Shown: positions 7,898 through 16,293, counted from the stretch's first letter. The stretch is 64,000 nt of DNA from ZC4RG35 sp041747855 (GCA_041747855.1 JBGTEJ010000017.1:9757-73756); one strand, 5' to 3'. Numbers and translations: made by a program. The notes: a model not told the origin generated them from the sequence alone.

Positions 7898-8701
7898 TCA
7901 TCCGATAGCGCCTTCGCCAGCCTTCAGATGTTTATTCCACATGTTGAAGTTGGACTTCAAAGAGTCGAAATCGCCCTTCGCGAGGCCATTCATATGGGCT
8001 ACAACACGGCGGGAGACATTTATCCGGTGGAGCGTTTCCTCCACAAACGTCTTCCTCTTGAAGATCAGCTTGAAGAGTGGCCAGTTGTTATCCGAAAGAA
8101 TGATCTTGTTGTAGTCATAGAGGTCCAGATAGACAATGAGATGCTCTCCTCGGGGTGTATGCCATGGGTCCTCATCGTCTTGGCTCTTCCGGTCCTCAGC
8201 CTTTCGGACGGTTCCCGGATCAACGCCACGAGGCCACCAATCTTGCCCAAATTCGGCCTTGAGAACCCTCACGATTGTTTCTCTGACAGAGTTCTCAAAC
8301 AGGTACAACAGCTGGTAAGCCTCGCGTGATCGCTCATGATTGCCTCCCGCGTAGATATTCATGAAGGCAGGCATCGCCCCAAAGTCGAAATCCCGGCTTT
8401 GAACGTTGACCACTTTCGCTGCTACCGAACTCTTCACGGCCGTAGTGGAGGCCGATGGCCCTGGTTGGGGTCGAGTGCCAACTATCGCCCGAGCCAACTC
8501 GCTCGCCCTCCTCTGGCTCTCCGGATCCAGATTGAAGCCCTTGAGTGGTACCTGGTTCAGAATGGCTAGAACCAGCAACGCGTCAGATCGCGGCTCAATG
8601 TGGAGATCATTTTGGAGCTTCGTCACTGCATTAGCCAACGCCTGCGCTGACCAATTGTTCTTCTGTCGAAGAGCTTCCCGAATCCCAGATTCGTCGGCCA
8701 C
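7898..8701 (-). CDS. Swt1-type HEPN domain protein
   Basis: A 267-residue protein, last gene of a four-gene operon. The C-terminal half resembles the Swt1-like HEPN family: a helix LLYLFENSVRETIVRVL, FGQDWW, YLDLYDYNKII..NWPLF and the HEPN signature R-x4-H (RRVVAH, residues 231-236). HEPN domains are frequently metal-independent RNases in toxin and phage-defence systems. The N-terminal 80 residues look helical and of unknown role. The gene begins 4 nt after the winged-helix gene. Base composition is visibly more AT-rich than the flanking core genes. RNase activity is inferred, not seen. Confidence 0.72.
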   Translation of the reverse strand: MADESGIREALRQKNNWSAQALANAVTKLQNDLHIEPRSDALLVLAILNQVPLKGFNLDPESQRRASELARAIVGTRPQPGPSASTTAVKSSVAAKVVNVQSRDFDFGAMPAFMNIYAGGNHERSREAYQLLYLFENSVRETIVRVLKAEFGQDWWPRGVDPGTVRKAEDRKSQDDEDPWHTPRGEHLIVYLDLYDYNKIILSDNNWPLFKLIFKRKTFVEETLHRINVSRRVVAHMNGLAKGDFDSLKSNFNMWNKHLKAGEGAIG

Positions 8702-8705
8702 AGTC

Positions 8706-9005
8706 TTACGGCTCTAGCTCGAAGCCTACTGAGTCGGCCGAGGCAATCCTGTGGGGGTACTTCTTGGTGGAGTTCTCGAGGACGATACCCGCCTCCTTCC
8801 AAGCCGCCCATCTAGTTCCCACGGCTCGACCGGAAATTCCAGCTAGGCCTCCGACTTGATCACGGCTCCGTGCCCCATCCGAGGCCTGGTAGACAGCCAG
8901 GTCGGTTTCGCTCTGGATATGCTCCCTTAGGAGATCACGCAACGGACCCGCAGCCATAATGCGGACCCATCTAAGAATCTCGTCGAAGCGATCTTCGGCA
9001 CTCAT
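8706..9005 (-). CDS. Small winged-helix/HTH DNA-binding protein
   Basis: A 99-residue protein. Residues about 20-75 form a likely winged HTH (LRDLLREHI..Y.ASDGARSRDQVGGLAGISGRAVGTRWAAWKEAGIV), followed by a short strand-rich tail (KKYPHRIASADSVGFELEP). Its start overlaps the upstream gene stop by 4 nt (ATGA) and it ends 4 nt before the HEPN gene. Expected roles are operon regulator or DNA-sensing partner of the HEPN protein. I know no named family. Confidence 0.65.
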   Translation of the reverse strand: MSAEDRFDEILRWVRIMAAGPLRDLLREHIQSETDLAVYQASDGARSRDQVGGLAGISGRAVGTRWAAWKEAGIVLENSTKKYPHRIASADSVGFELEP

Positions 9006-9214
9006 GTTGTCTTGTCCTTCTTCTTCTTCTTGGCGAGGACAACGCTGACCGTGTTAGCGGTCGTACCAAGCAGTTCGGCAATGCGAGCGTTGCCGAAGCC
9101 GACTCGATTCATCTCGACAATGAGATCGGACTGAGAACCTGATTCGCGCCTTAATTCGAGGACTTTGAGTCGCACCAGTTCATCACCAGGGTCACCTGCA
9201 GATGTATTGGTCAT
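9002..9214 (-). CDS. Small HTH protein with poly-Lys C-terminus
   Basis: A 70-residue protein whose second half is a sigma-region-4-like or Xre-like HTH (NRVGFGNARIAELLGTTANTVSVVLAK) ending in a run of lysines. It sits in the middle of the HEPN operon with 4-nt overlaps on both sides, so its translation is coupled to both neighbours. The tight packing implies stoichiometric production with the other two HTH proteins and the HEPN protein. The family is not recognised beyond the HTH. Confidence 0.65.
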   Translation of the reverse strand: MTNTSAGDPGDELVRLKVLELRRESGSQSDLIVEMNRVGFGNARIAELLGTTANTVSVVLAKKKKKDKTT

Positions 9215-9456
9215 GACTGCGCCCTCTTTCGGTCTCGACTCACCTGCATGCGCGCCGCAGCAGATGTCTTACCTAGCGCCTGACCTATCTCAGAGTTCGA
9301 CAATCCGCTTTCTGACAGCAGGAAGTCGAGGGACGGATAGGACGGGTTCGGCAGGTCACCAGCTTCCATTACTCTGTATGCCACAAGTGCAACTACAGCG
9401 CTAAGCTTTCTGTCGATGGAACCAAGCAGTTCAATCGTGGAAGCATCTGTTTGCAT
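9211..9456 (-). CDS. Small sigma-region-4-like HTH protein, first gene of HEPN operon
   Basis: The start is placed at the ATG at 9456, which is preceded by a good Shine-Dalgarno (GAGGAG, about 6 nt away). A TTG at 9480 would overlap the palindrome and is less likely. The 81-residue product has a helical N-terminus (ELLGSIDRKLSAVVALVAYRVM) and a C-terminal HTH (GLSNSEIGQALGKTSAAARMQVSRDR). It is the promoter-proximal gene, and an 18-nt palindrome lies 23 nt upstream of it, so autoregulation is plausible. Confidence 0.62.
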   Translation of the reverse strand: MQTDASTIELLGSIDRKLSAVVALVAYRVMEAGDLPNPSYPSLDFLLSESGLSNSEIGQALGKTSAAARMQVSRDRKRAQS

Positions 9457-9478
9457 TGTTTCTCCTCTATCACGGGCC

Positions 9479-9496
9479 AACTACATTAGTGTAGTT
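9479..9496. promoter_or_regulatory. Palindromic operator candidate upstream of HEPN operon
   Basis: AACTACATTAGTGTAGTT is an 18-nt near-perfect palindrome with one imperfect pair near the centre. It lies 23 nt upstream of the ATG at 9456, between the operon and the unrelated gene at 9530-9913. The position fits a binding site for one of the three encoded HTH proteins overlapping the operon promoter. Confidence 0.6.
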
Positions 9497-9529
9497 CCAC
9501 GATGTCTGCAAGAGGTTCCGCGCTGGCCA

Positions 9530-9913
9530 TTACCACTGGGTCTCAACGCGCCATCTTCCAGGCTCCCCGTAGATCACGCGTCCCGCTGGTGATTGGCGTC
9601 TCATACCCATCCACCAGTAGAACGAATATCGGCTTAGCGGCTGGGTTTGCCCGAAGAGTTCCAGCGGGTTGAGATTCTCATCTGAGAGCGCACCCTTTAT
9701 CTCACGAAGTGGCATCCCAGTTGAGTACACGACGACGACCTGAGCATCAGGTGGATGCGTATCTAGTCCGGCGATCACTTCTCTGACCGTCAGGCCCATT
9801 CTCTGCTTTGGCTTCTCGAAACCAGCCGCTTCCAACGCCCGATGCACCTTGCTGAAGCCATCAGGGCTGAAGACTTCCGTTCCATAGGCAGCTGCATCAA
9901 ACGCCATCCACAT
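9530..9913 (-). CDS. Unrecognised 127-residue protein fused downstream of a comM fragment
   Basis: The frame runs without a stop from the duplicated comM 5' fragment (10117) to 9530. The residues from the ATG at 9913 onward have no relation to ComM. A free-standing gene could start at 9913 (MWMAF) or 9907, with only a weak GGTG upstream. If read from 10117 the product is a 195-residue chimera with a ComM N-terminus. The protein looks globular, with AQVVVVYSTG and a Tyr/Trp-rich YSFYWWMGMRRQ segment. I do not recognise it. It may be cargo of the block carrying the HEPN operon. Confidence 0.5.
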   Translation of the reverse strand: MWMAFDAAAYGTEVFSPDGFSKVHRALEAAGFEKPKQRMGLTVREVIAGLDTHPPDAQVVVVYSTGMPLREIKGALSDENLNPLELFGQTQPLSRYSFYWWMGMRRQSPAGRVIYGEPGRWRVETQW

Positions 9914-9918
9914 GTCAC

Positions 9919-10117
9919 CGGCGAGGTTGACCGTCACGGTCCGGTTGGGGAATCTGATCCCACGCGAGGTGACGGCGGCACGGACCCGATCCTTGGCTTC
10001 CCGGACGGCGGTATCGGGAAGCCCGCTCAGTTTGAACAGATCCTTTTGAGCACCAAGGTGCACCTGGACCTCGACTGGTCTGACCTCTCCCCCAACCAAC
10101 GCCACTGAGGTGGACAT
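9919..10117 (-). pseudogene. comM: Duplicated 5' fragment of comM (codons 1 to about 66)
   Basis: Encodes SVALVGGEVRPVEVQ and on to TVTVNLA, nearly identical to functional comM. I count about five mismatches over the 165 nt from 9925 to 10090, so the copy is recent or kept similar by gene conversion. It starts ATG-TCC-ACC instead of ATG-TAT-GCC-GCG, because upstream DNA has been replaced at the start codon. After codon 66 the sequence switches to unrelated DNA. The rest of the coding region is absent here. Confidence 0.85.
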
Positions 10118-10144
10118 GTTTTTACCCAGCAGAAAACGTGCTCT

Positions 10145-10195
10145 GACATGGATTTCTTATCCCATCCGCTCGTTTGGTATCCGACCTTTACCATC
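10145..10195. repeat. Left imperfect direct repeat of methylase/HNH module
   Basis: About 50 nt (core TTATCCCATC then GGTATCCGACCTTTACCA) that recurs at roughly three-quarters identity and in the same orientation at 12601-12654. The two copies bracket exactly the methylase and DUF262-HNH genes. They may be remnants of attachment or target sequences for that module. Confidence 0.6.
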
Positions 10196-10267
10196 TAGGT
10201 AGTCCGAGGGCTGCCCTCTACTACAGTTGGCCCCGCTCAGCTGGCGAAGAGGAAAGGCGGCCGAGCG

Positions 10268-11413
10268 ATGGCAAACGTGAACCTTGCAGCGGCCAAGGCG
10301 GCCAAGCAGGATGAGTTCTACACCCAGTGGGCCGACATTGAGCGTGAGATGAACGCATATTTTGAGCAGGATCCTGACGTCTTCCGGGACAAGGTGATCC
10401 TGTTGCCGTGCGATGATCCCGAGTGGAGCAATTTCACGAAGTTCTTCGCCCTCCACTTCGTAGACTTCGGAATTGAGAAGCTGATCTCAACTAGCTACGC
10501 CCCGAATAGCAATGCGGGAGGAAAGTTCTACGCGCCGACGCTGTTCGAGACCGAAAGCCCACAGTACGACCAGGACAAGTCGAGGGAGAAGGGTCGCCTT
10601 TTCACACTGGAGGCACAGGACGTCTCAGGTGACGGGGCCATCAACATCGACGACCTCAACTGGGAGTACCTCGAGGGTGACGGTGATTTCAGAAGCGACG
10701 AGGTGACAAACCTGCGCAATGAGGCCGACATGGTCATCACCAACCCTCCGTTCAGTCTCTTTCGGGAGTTCCTTGGCTGGGTCGTGGGAGGCGGCAAGGA
10801 GTTCTCGATCGTCGGCAGCAGCAACGCCACCACCTACAAGGAGGTATTCCCACTCATTAAGGCGAATCAACTTTGGAAGGGAGCGACCGCCAACAACTCC
10901 GACATGGTTTTCGGGGTCCCGAAGGGTACGAAGGTTGCGGAAGATGATCGCCTGAAGGCTGAACGGCTCGGCTACCCGTCCGACGACCGGTTCGATTACA
11001 CGCGGCAGGGAAACTCGTGCTGGCTCACCAACTTGGATCATGGTCGCCGCCACGACCCGCTCCAGCTGATGTCGATCGCCGACAACATCAAGTTCAGCAA
11101 GCACAAGGAAGTCAGGGGGGTCGGGTATGAGCGCTACGACAACTTCGATGCCATCGAAGTGCCGTTCGTCGATGCGATCCCGAGCGACTATGACGGGATC
11201 ATGGGCGTCCCCATTTCGTTCTTGGACAAGTACAACCCTGACCAGTTTGAGATCGTTGGTGGCAGCACCGACGGATACTCCGCTGCGGCCATGGGGGTTA
11301 CGCCGCTCGGGCCCGAATATGTCGGCAACGTCGGTCGCACCAAACTGGGTCTCGCAAGCACCAAAAGAGCCGTGTACAAGCGCATCCTCATCCGGCGGAA
11401 GGACACCGCGTGA
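10268..11413 (+). CDS. EcoRI-type adenine-specific DNA methyltransferase
   Basis: A 381-residue protein matching the EcoRI_methylase family. It has an N-terminal region with QDEFYTQ and KVILLPCDDPEWS, then the catalytic motif NPPF (residues 159-162, in VITNPPFSLFREF) of N6-adenine methylases. The EcoRI-type order of SAM and catalytic motifs is expected, and a GNSCWLTNLDHGRR segment follows. It probably protects DNA from the nuclease encoded next, which overlaps it by 4 nt (GTGA). A Shine-Dalgarno-like AGAGGAAAGG lies upstream. It is on the opposite strand to surrounding core genes and is bracketed by direct repeats, which supports horizontal acquisition. The recognition site is unknown. Confidence 0.85.
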   Translation: MANVNLAAAKAAKQDEFYTQWADIEREMNAYFEQDPDVFRDKVILLPCDDPEWSNFTKFFALHFVDFGIEKLISTSYAPNSNAGGKFYAPTLFETESPQYDQDKSREKGRLFTLEAQDVSGDGAINIDDLNWEYLEGDGDFRSDEVTNLRNEADMVITNPPFSLFREFLGWVVGGGKEFSIVGSSNATTYKEVFPLIKANQLWKGATANNSDMVFGVPKGTKVAEDDRLKAERLGYPSDDRFDYTRQGNSCWLTNLDHGRRHDPLQLMSIADNIKFSKHKEVRGVGYERYDNFDAIEVPFVDAIPSDYDGIMGVPISFLDKYNPDQFEIVGGSTDGYSAAAMGVTPLGPEYVGNVGRTKLGLASTKRAVYKRILIRRKDTA

Positions 11414-12576
11414 AGACCGAGCGCAAGATCTATAGCGTGGCGAAAACCGTTGAGGGCTTCGTCTACAACGAACTTGAAGGCAAGGGGCTGTTCGGTCTCG
11501 CCGGCAAACTGGTGATCCAGCCGGAGTATCAGCGCAACTACATCTACAACGACGGCAAGAGAGACGTTGCGGTCATCAAGTCATTGCTTGATGGCTACCC
11601 GCTTGGGCTGCTCTATTACAACGTCAACGGAGAGATGCTTGAGGTCCTCGACGGGCAGCAGCGCATCACCAGTATCGGCCGCTTCGTGACTGGCAAGTTC
11701 GCCATCAAGCTGGATGACAAGGAGCAGACCTTCTCCTCGCTTCCCGCCGTGGCGAAGCAGAAGATCCTTGAAAGCGAGCTGCTCGTCTATCACTGCCAGG
11801 GCGAAGAGCCGGAGATCAAGAAGTGGTTTGAGACCATCAACATTGTCGGAGTGCCACTCAACAGCCAGGAGTTGCTGAACTCCATCTACTCGGGGCCGTT
11901 CGTGACCAAGGCCAAGGCTGAGTTCTCCAACAGCCAGAACGCCAATATGCAGAAGTGGTCGTCATACATCAGGGGTGATCCCAAGCGGCAGGACATTCTC
12001 AAGGAGGCTTTGGAGTGGGTCTCCTCCGCCCAGAACATCGAGATCGACGCCTACCTGGCGCACCATCGCCGTGACACCGATATCACAGGCCTGAAGAACT
12101 ACTTCAACTCCGTTATCGACTGGATTGACAGTGTCTTCACCCGGCCCCCGGACAAGGAGATGCGAGGGCTTGATTGGGGTCGGCTATACGAGACCTACCA
12201 CTCGAAGTCATACAACGCGGCAGCTATCGACGCTGACATCGATGCACTTCGCGCTGATCCGGAGGTGTTCAACAACAAGGGAATCTACGAATACCTGCTG
12301 AGTGGCAAGACGGACCCCAAGTTGCTCGACATCCGGTTGTTCGACCAGAAGACCAAAGTTGCCGCCTACGAGCAACAGACACAGAAGGCCAAGACCGACG
12401 GTGTGTCGAACTGCCCACTGTGTGCGATCGGTACTGATGCCAACAAGACCCGCATCTACAAACCGAATGAGATGGACGCTGACCACGTGACCGCTTGGTC
12501 AAAGGGTGGTCAGTCCACCCTCGACAACTGCGAGATGCTGTGTGTCACCCACAACCGCGCTAAGGGCAACCGCTGA
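11410..12576 (+). CDS. DUF262 (GmrSD/ParB-like) plus HNH nuclease
   Basis: A 388-residue protein. The N-terminal DUF262 domain contains YQRNYIY and the DGQQR motif at residues 81-85, a ParB-like NTP-binding or NTPase site seen in GmrSD-type enzymes. The C-terminus (about 335-388) is an HNH nuclease with a zinc knuckle: CPLC, MDADHVTAWSKGG, LDNCEMLC and the final HN. The GTG start overlaps the methylase stop. The pair resembles a restriction-modification or modification-sensing defence module in which the nuclease cuts DNA of the wrong methylation state. Activity is inferred from the family. Confidence 0.85.
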   Translation: MKTERKIYSVAKTVEGFVYNELEGKGLFGLAGKLVIQPEYQRNYIYNDGKRDVAVIKSLLDGYPLGLLYYNVNGEMLEVLDGQQRITSIGRFVTGKFAIKLDDKEQTFSSLPAVAKQKILESELLVYHCQGEEPEIKKWFETINIVGVPLNSQELLNSIYSGPFVTKAKAEFSNSQNANMQKWSSYIRGDPKRQDILKEALEWVSSAQNIEIDAYLAHHRRDTDITGLKNYFNSVIDWIDSVFTRPPDKEMRGLDWGRLYETYHSKSYNAAAIDADIDALRADPEVFNNKGIYEYLLSGKTDPKLLDIRLFDQKTKVAAYEQQTQKAKTDGVSNCPLCAIGTDANKTRIYKPNEMDADHVTAWSKGGQSTLDNCEMLCVTHNRAKGNR

Positions 12577-12600
12577 CCCCTGAAGCACCGGAGGGCCCTA

Positions 12601-12654
12601 GACCTGGGCTTTTATCCCATCTGAACGTCGGGTATCCGGCCTTTTATAACCAAT
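12601..12654. repeat. Right imperfect direct repeat of methylase/HNH module
   Basis: Counterpart of 10145-10195, with core TTTATCCCATC and GGGTATCCGGCC. It follows the nuclease gene by 24 nt. The interval between this repeat and the comM-leader copy (12655-12692) holds nothing I recognise. Confidence 0.6.
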
Positions 12655-12692
12655 CGGTTGGCGAAACTCAGGTCTTCGGGTTCCGGGCATGC

Positions 12693-12790
12693 GTACCCCG
12701 AACATATGGGCGGCGGGCGGCGGTTTCTAGGGGGTCGAGGCTTGACTCGGGGTAAAGCGTCTACTCCGCCGGTGGTTTGCCTCGCGCGTT
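12693..12790. repeat. Copy of comM leader and metalloprotease-gene 3' end
   Basis: 12693-12760 matches the comM leader at 7756-7816 (shared ACCCCGAACATATGGGCGGC and TTTCTAGGGGGTCGAG). It continues into the true 3' end of the large gene, whose last codons are duplicated at 7817-7840. The comM start codon that should follow is replaced by the methylase/HNH block, so that block entered precisely at the comM start. Confidence 0.8.
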
Positions 12791-15700
12791 CCACAAGGAT
12801 CCGATCACAACTGCTGCACCGACCGCCACCACTCCGGCCAGAATCCACCAAAGAGCCGGCGTGGGTCCCGGTGTCGTCGAATCAGGGCCGGCCTCGACGA
12901 TCGAAGTGGTTGTTGTGGTTCCGTCATCGACGGCCTGCAACAAGGCGGTGACGGTTGCAACAAGGTCCTCGTCGGGGAGGGGCCTGACTACGTCGGGATC
13001 GACGTGCAGAGGGATCACCATCACCGACACCACACCAGCAGAGTCTTTCGCTTCGAGTGTGATCTCGTGATCACCGGGCGTGAGTCCGCCGTAGTCGAAC
13101 GACGGCCCCCGGCCGAACTCGCCGTTAAGAGATGAGCTCCACACCAGATTCTCCGGGTCGATACCACGATCGTCCACGTCGAAGACACTCGCCTCGAAAG
13201 TGATTTCCTCGTTGGTTGCAAAGCTGAACCCTGCGACGGGAAGCAGGATCACTCCGGCCGGTGGCTTGTTCTCCACTTGCAGCCGGGGACCTTCGAGCAC
13301 CGTGGTATTCCAACCATCGTTCAGGAGCAGACGGAACCGACCGTCGCCACCCGGCAACCCTGAAACAACGTCGTCCGACTCGAACTCGGTCAAACCGTAA
13401 CCCTGCGCCAATGTCATCCACTGGTCGCCATTGTTGGAGTACTGGACCATGGCCAGGATCTCATCTTCATCGGCGTCTTCCATGGCCCACTGCAAGAAGA
13501 CCAGGTCGGTCTCGGCATTCTGGATGATCCAGCGTCCCGTCGGGGGCGTCGACGACGGTTCGAATACCCCGACAGCTTCGTCGCCCATAGAAACCTTGTA
13601 GTACGACCCGTTCTTCAGGATGATTTCTGCTGACACCTGGACTACGTGGGTGAGCTCGTGGGGCACTTCGGTCTGTAGCGGCGCCCGATAGAGCAGTTCG
13701 TCATTCGCATCGAAGACCTCGATGGCCAGGGTCTGGTCGGTCAGCACCTCATCCTCGAACCCCGGCGGCAGTTCGAAGTCGTCATGCAAAAGGTCGATCG
13801 CAATCAGGTTGGCCTGTCTGGTGTCCAGATCGACGGTTCCTGTGACCAGCGCAACGGTGAAGACGTCGTCATCGGGCTCGAAAGGTATTGGCCCGGTTGG
13901 GGTCCCGTAGGCACCGTCGGTCGGCTCGGGTGGTGGAGGATTCCAATCGATCCCGACCAGGTTGGGCTCGCAGCCGACGCCGTAATAACTCAGCATCCGA
14001 CACCAGTGGTAGGGGTCGGTCCAGGTCGGCGTGAGGTACGACATCACCGGATACGCCCGGTTTGGCAGGTCAATTGCAGGGTCGTTGGAGATCGCGGTCG
14101 GTGACGGCAACCCCCACAGTGCGAAATAGACATCGAACCCGAACCATCCTTCGGGGTCTACCTCGGCCAGCCGACAGTCGGGAAACCAGTCGGTCATGGG
14201 ATGGGTCAAGTCGATAGCTCCGCCTTTGAGTTCGTTGGGCTGGCCGTCCCCATCGTCGTCCGCACAGGCAACATGCTTTCGATAGGCGAGATGCCCCACC
14301 TCATGGCCAGCGAGCGATGCACCGTCATGGAACCACGGGGAGCCACCACTGAAGTTGTCGTTGAACTTGAGCCAGGTCGATTCCAGCCCGGCATTGGCGA
14401 GACCGCCGAAGTAGGTAGGCAGCGAGGGGTCGACCATCCCGATGAAGAACTCGGTGGTGTCATCCCAGTCGTACCAGACCCGATTGATTCCGAGCTCGGT
14501 CAGCGGTGCCGAGTAGCTCGACGTCTGGCCGTAGTCGCCGGGTTTGCATCCGCTCACGAAAACCGGCGCACCTACCACCGGGTGGCTTCCCTGGAACGGC
14601 ATGTCGCCTCTCAACTCATAGGCACCGCGTTCAGGGTCCCAGGCAATGTCATCGATGGTGAAGGTCTTGTCCATGACCCTGACCGAAGTGCGATCAGGCA
14701 CCAGTCTCACCGGTTTGGTGAAGTCAGCGATATCCGGCTCCTCGTCCTCGTCGAAGAAGAAGGAAGCGTCACTCACCCAGAGGAAGTTGCGATATCCGGA
14801 GTTTCCCGGCTGGATGACATCGACCAGGGTGGTCTGGCAAGGGCCCAGGTTCCATTCCTGCCCATTCGCATGGCCGATCGGGTACAGCACCGAGTTCCAG
14901 GGCTCGATGGCCACCGATTTCACCGGGTGGTAGCGGTAGATCCCCTCCACCACGTCGACGGCGCCGAGATTGCCACCGGAGTTGGTGGCGTAGACCCCCG
15001 GCCCTCCGAATAGGCCGTGGTACACCCTGATCTCATCGGAGGGGTGATAGGAACGGTGCATGTGGAGTGGGACCGGGTGGACGGTGACATCGGCAATGGT
15101 GTTGAAGTCGACGAACACCGTCTTGGTGTTGTTGTCGGAACGCGGCTCTTCGTCGATGGTGTTGGGGTGCGACGCCCACACCATGGCGGTGAAGCGGAGC
15201 CTCGAATGATTCGTCCACGACTGGGGGATCCGGAAGTAGAGGCTGTCGTCGAGGAGGGCACGCTCGCCTCCTCCCTGTTGGGCGTTGATGTAGGTTTTCT
15301 CCGGCCAGCGGGTCCCGAGGAATTGGTTGCCTGCCCACACTCCGATGGCACCAGAGACCCCGGGCCACATCGTGGTCTCGCCGGTGTAAGTGATGTTCGG
15401 TGAGTCGTCGGGAATGTCGACGTAGACCCTGGCGTAGGTACGACGCCCCCTTACCAGGGGCATGGCGTTCTCCAGGTTCTGCATCCCCTGGGTGATCTCG
15501 ATACCGGTGATCCTGATGTCGGGATAGTCGATGTCGGCTGGGATTCCCGACTCGTCTAGCGGGGGTGGCGGAGCGGTGGGGCCGGCGTAGGGATAGTTGG
15601 GGAAGGTGGAGGTTGTGTTCTGCCACCAGGTGTAGTCGTCGGTACCGGCGCCATGCCCGGGGGGCAGTGTTGGGATCACGGCTGTGACCACAACCGAACT

Positions 15701-16186
15701 TGTGGTGGTCTGCTCAGGAGTCGTGGTAGTGGGACTCGTCGTTGTGGGTCCCGCTGTCGTGGTGGGTGGTGGCGTCACGGTGAATGTGGCCGCTGCAAAT
15801 TGGATGCACTGCACCGGCCCGGTCTCGGTGCGACAAGCGAAGACGCGGTACTGGATCGATTGGGCGTCGGATGGGACCGATGCCTGAATCTCGAAGCTGC
15901 CCGTGCTGTCGCTACTCCCGGTGGCGATGACCGGCCCCGTGAGGGTGCCCCATCGCACCTCTATCGGGTTTTGGGCGGTGAACCCGGCGCCATCGATCCT
16001 GAAAACGCTCCCGGCGATACCCGAGTTGGGGGTCAAGACGATTCGGGGGCCGACCTGTCCTGCGAGTGTCGTCGCGAACACGAAGAGGAACACGGCGACG
16101 AGAACCGTTACGGAACCCAATCCTCGAAACCAGGTCTGCAGAGCGGGGGCGGGTCGGAGTCTGCTCTTCGTCAACTCCCCTTTCAT
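12761..16186 (-). CDS. Large membrane-anchored extracellular metalloprotease-like protein
   Basis: The ATG at 16186 is chosen because it is followed by a charged N-terminus and a hydrophobic signal segment (VTVLVAVFLFVFATTLAG). The upstream in-frame extension reads antisense through the comM fragment. The product is about 1141 residues. It has an IPT/TIG-like domain (PNSGIAGSVFRIDGAGF), a Thr/Pro linker, and a long central region with HEVGH near residue 628 (a zincin HExxH motif in a GASLAGHEVGHLAYRKH context). Ig-like C-terminal domains, another Thr linker and a C-terminal transmembrane helix (WWILAGVVAVGAAVVIGSLW) follow. It likely sits on the outer cell surface. The third zinc ligand and substrate are unknown. 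Confidence 0.75.
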   Translation of the reverse strand: MKGELTKSRLRPAPALQTWFRGLGSVTVLVAVFLFVFATTLAGQVGPRIVLTPNSGIAGSVFRIDGAGFTAQNPIEVRWGTLTGPVIATGSSDSTGSFEIQASVPSDAQSIQYRVFACRTETGPVQCIQFAAATFTVTPPPTTTAGPTTTSPTTTTPEQTTTSSVVVTAVIPTLPPGHGAGTDDYTWWQNTTSTFPNYPYAGPTAPPPPLDESGIPADIDYPDIRITGIEITQGMQNLENAMPLVRGRRTYARVYVDIPDDSPNITYTGETTMWPGVSGAIGVWAGNQFLGTRWPEKTYINAQQGGGERALLDDSLYFRIPQSWTNHSRLRFTAMVWASHPNTIDEEPRSDNNTKTVFVDFNTIADVTVHPVPLHMHRSYHPSDEIRVYHGLFGGPGVYATNSGGNLGAVDVVEGIYRYHPVKSVAIEPWNSVLYPIGHANGQEWNLGPCQTTLVDVIQPGNSGYRNFLWVSDASFFFDEDEEPDIADFTKPVRLVPDRTSVRVMDKTFTIDDIAWDPERGAYELRGDMPFQGSHPVVGAPVFVSGCKPGDYGQTSSYSAPLTELGINRVWYDWDDTTEFFIGMVDPSLPTYFGGLANAGLESTWLKFNDNFSGGSPWFHDGASLAGHEVGHLAYRKHVACADDDGDGQPNELKGGAIDLTHPMTDWFPDCRLAEVDPEGWFGFDVYFALWGLPSPTAISNDPAIDLPNRAYPVMSYLTPTWTDPYHWCRMLSYYGVGCEPNLVGIDWNPPPPEPTDGAYGTPTGPIPFEPDDDVFTVALVTGTVDLDTRQANLIAIDLLHDDFELPPGFEDEVLTDQTLAIEVFDANDELLYRAPLQTEVPHELTHVVQVSAEIILKNGSYYKVSMGDEAVGVFEPSSTPPTGRWIIQNAETDLVFLQWAMEDADEDEILAMVQYSNNGDQWMTLAQGYGLTEFESDDVVSGLPGGDGRFRLLLNDGWNTTVLEGPRLQVENKPPAGVILLPVAGFSFATNEEITFEASVFDVDDRGIDPENLVWSSSLNGEFGRGPSFDYGGLTPGDHEITLEAKDSAGVVSVMVIPLHVDPDVVRPLPDEDLVATVTALLQAVDDGTTTTTSIVEAGPDSTTPGPTPALWWILAGVVAVGAAVVIGSLWNARGKPPAE

Positions 16187-16293
16187 ACTAAGCGGACTAG
16201 TTGACGGTTGGCCTGGACCCAACGACCTGTTTCGATAGGAGGCTCGAGAGGAGTCACCCCGTTCGGCCCGTCCAGCGGTGGGACGACCAAGCC

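Noticed and set aside
10157..12851. Shared peptide KGRIP..MG at the ends of two minus-strand frames (10157 and 12612)
   Set aside because: The similarity is explained by the DNA direct repeats at 10145-10195 and 12601-12654. The frames themselves run antisense to real genes.
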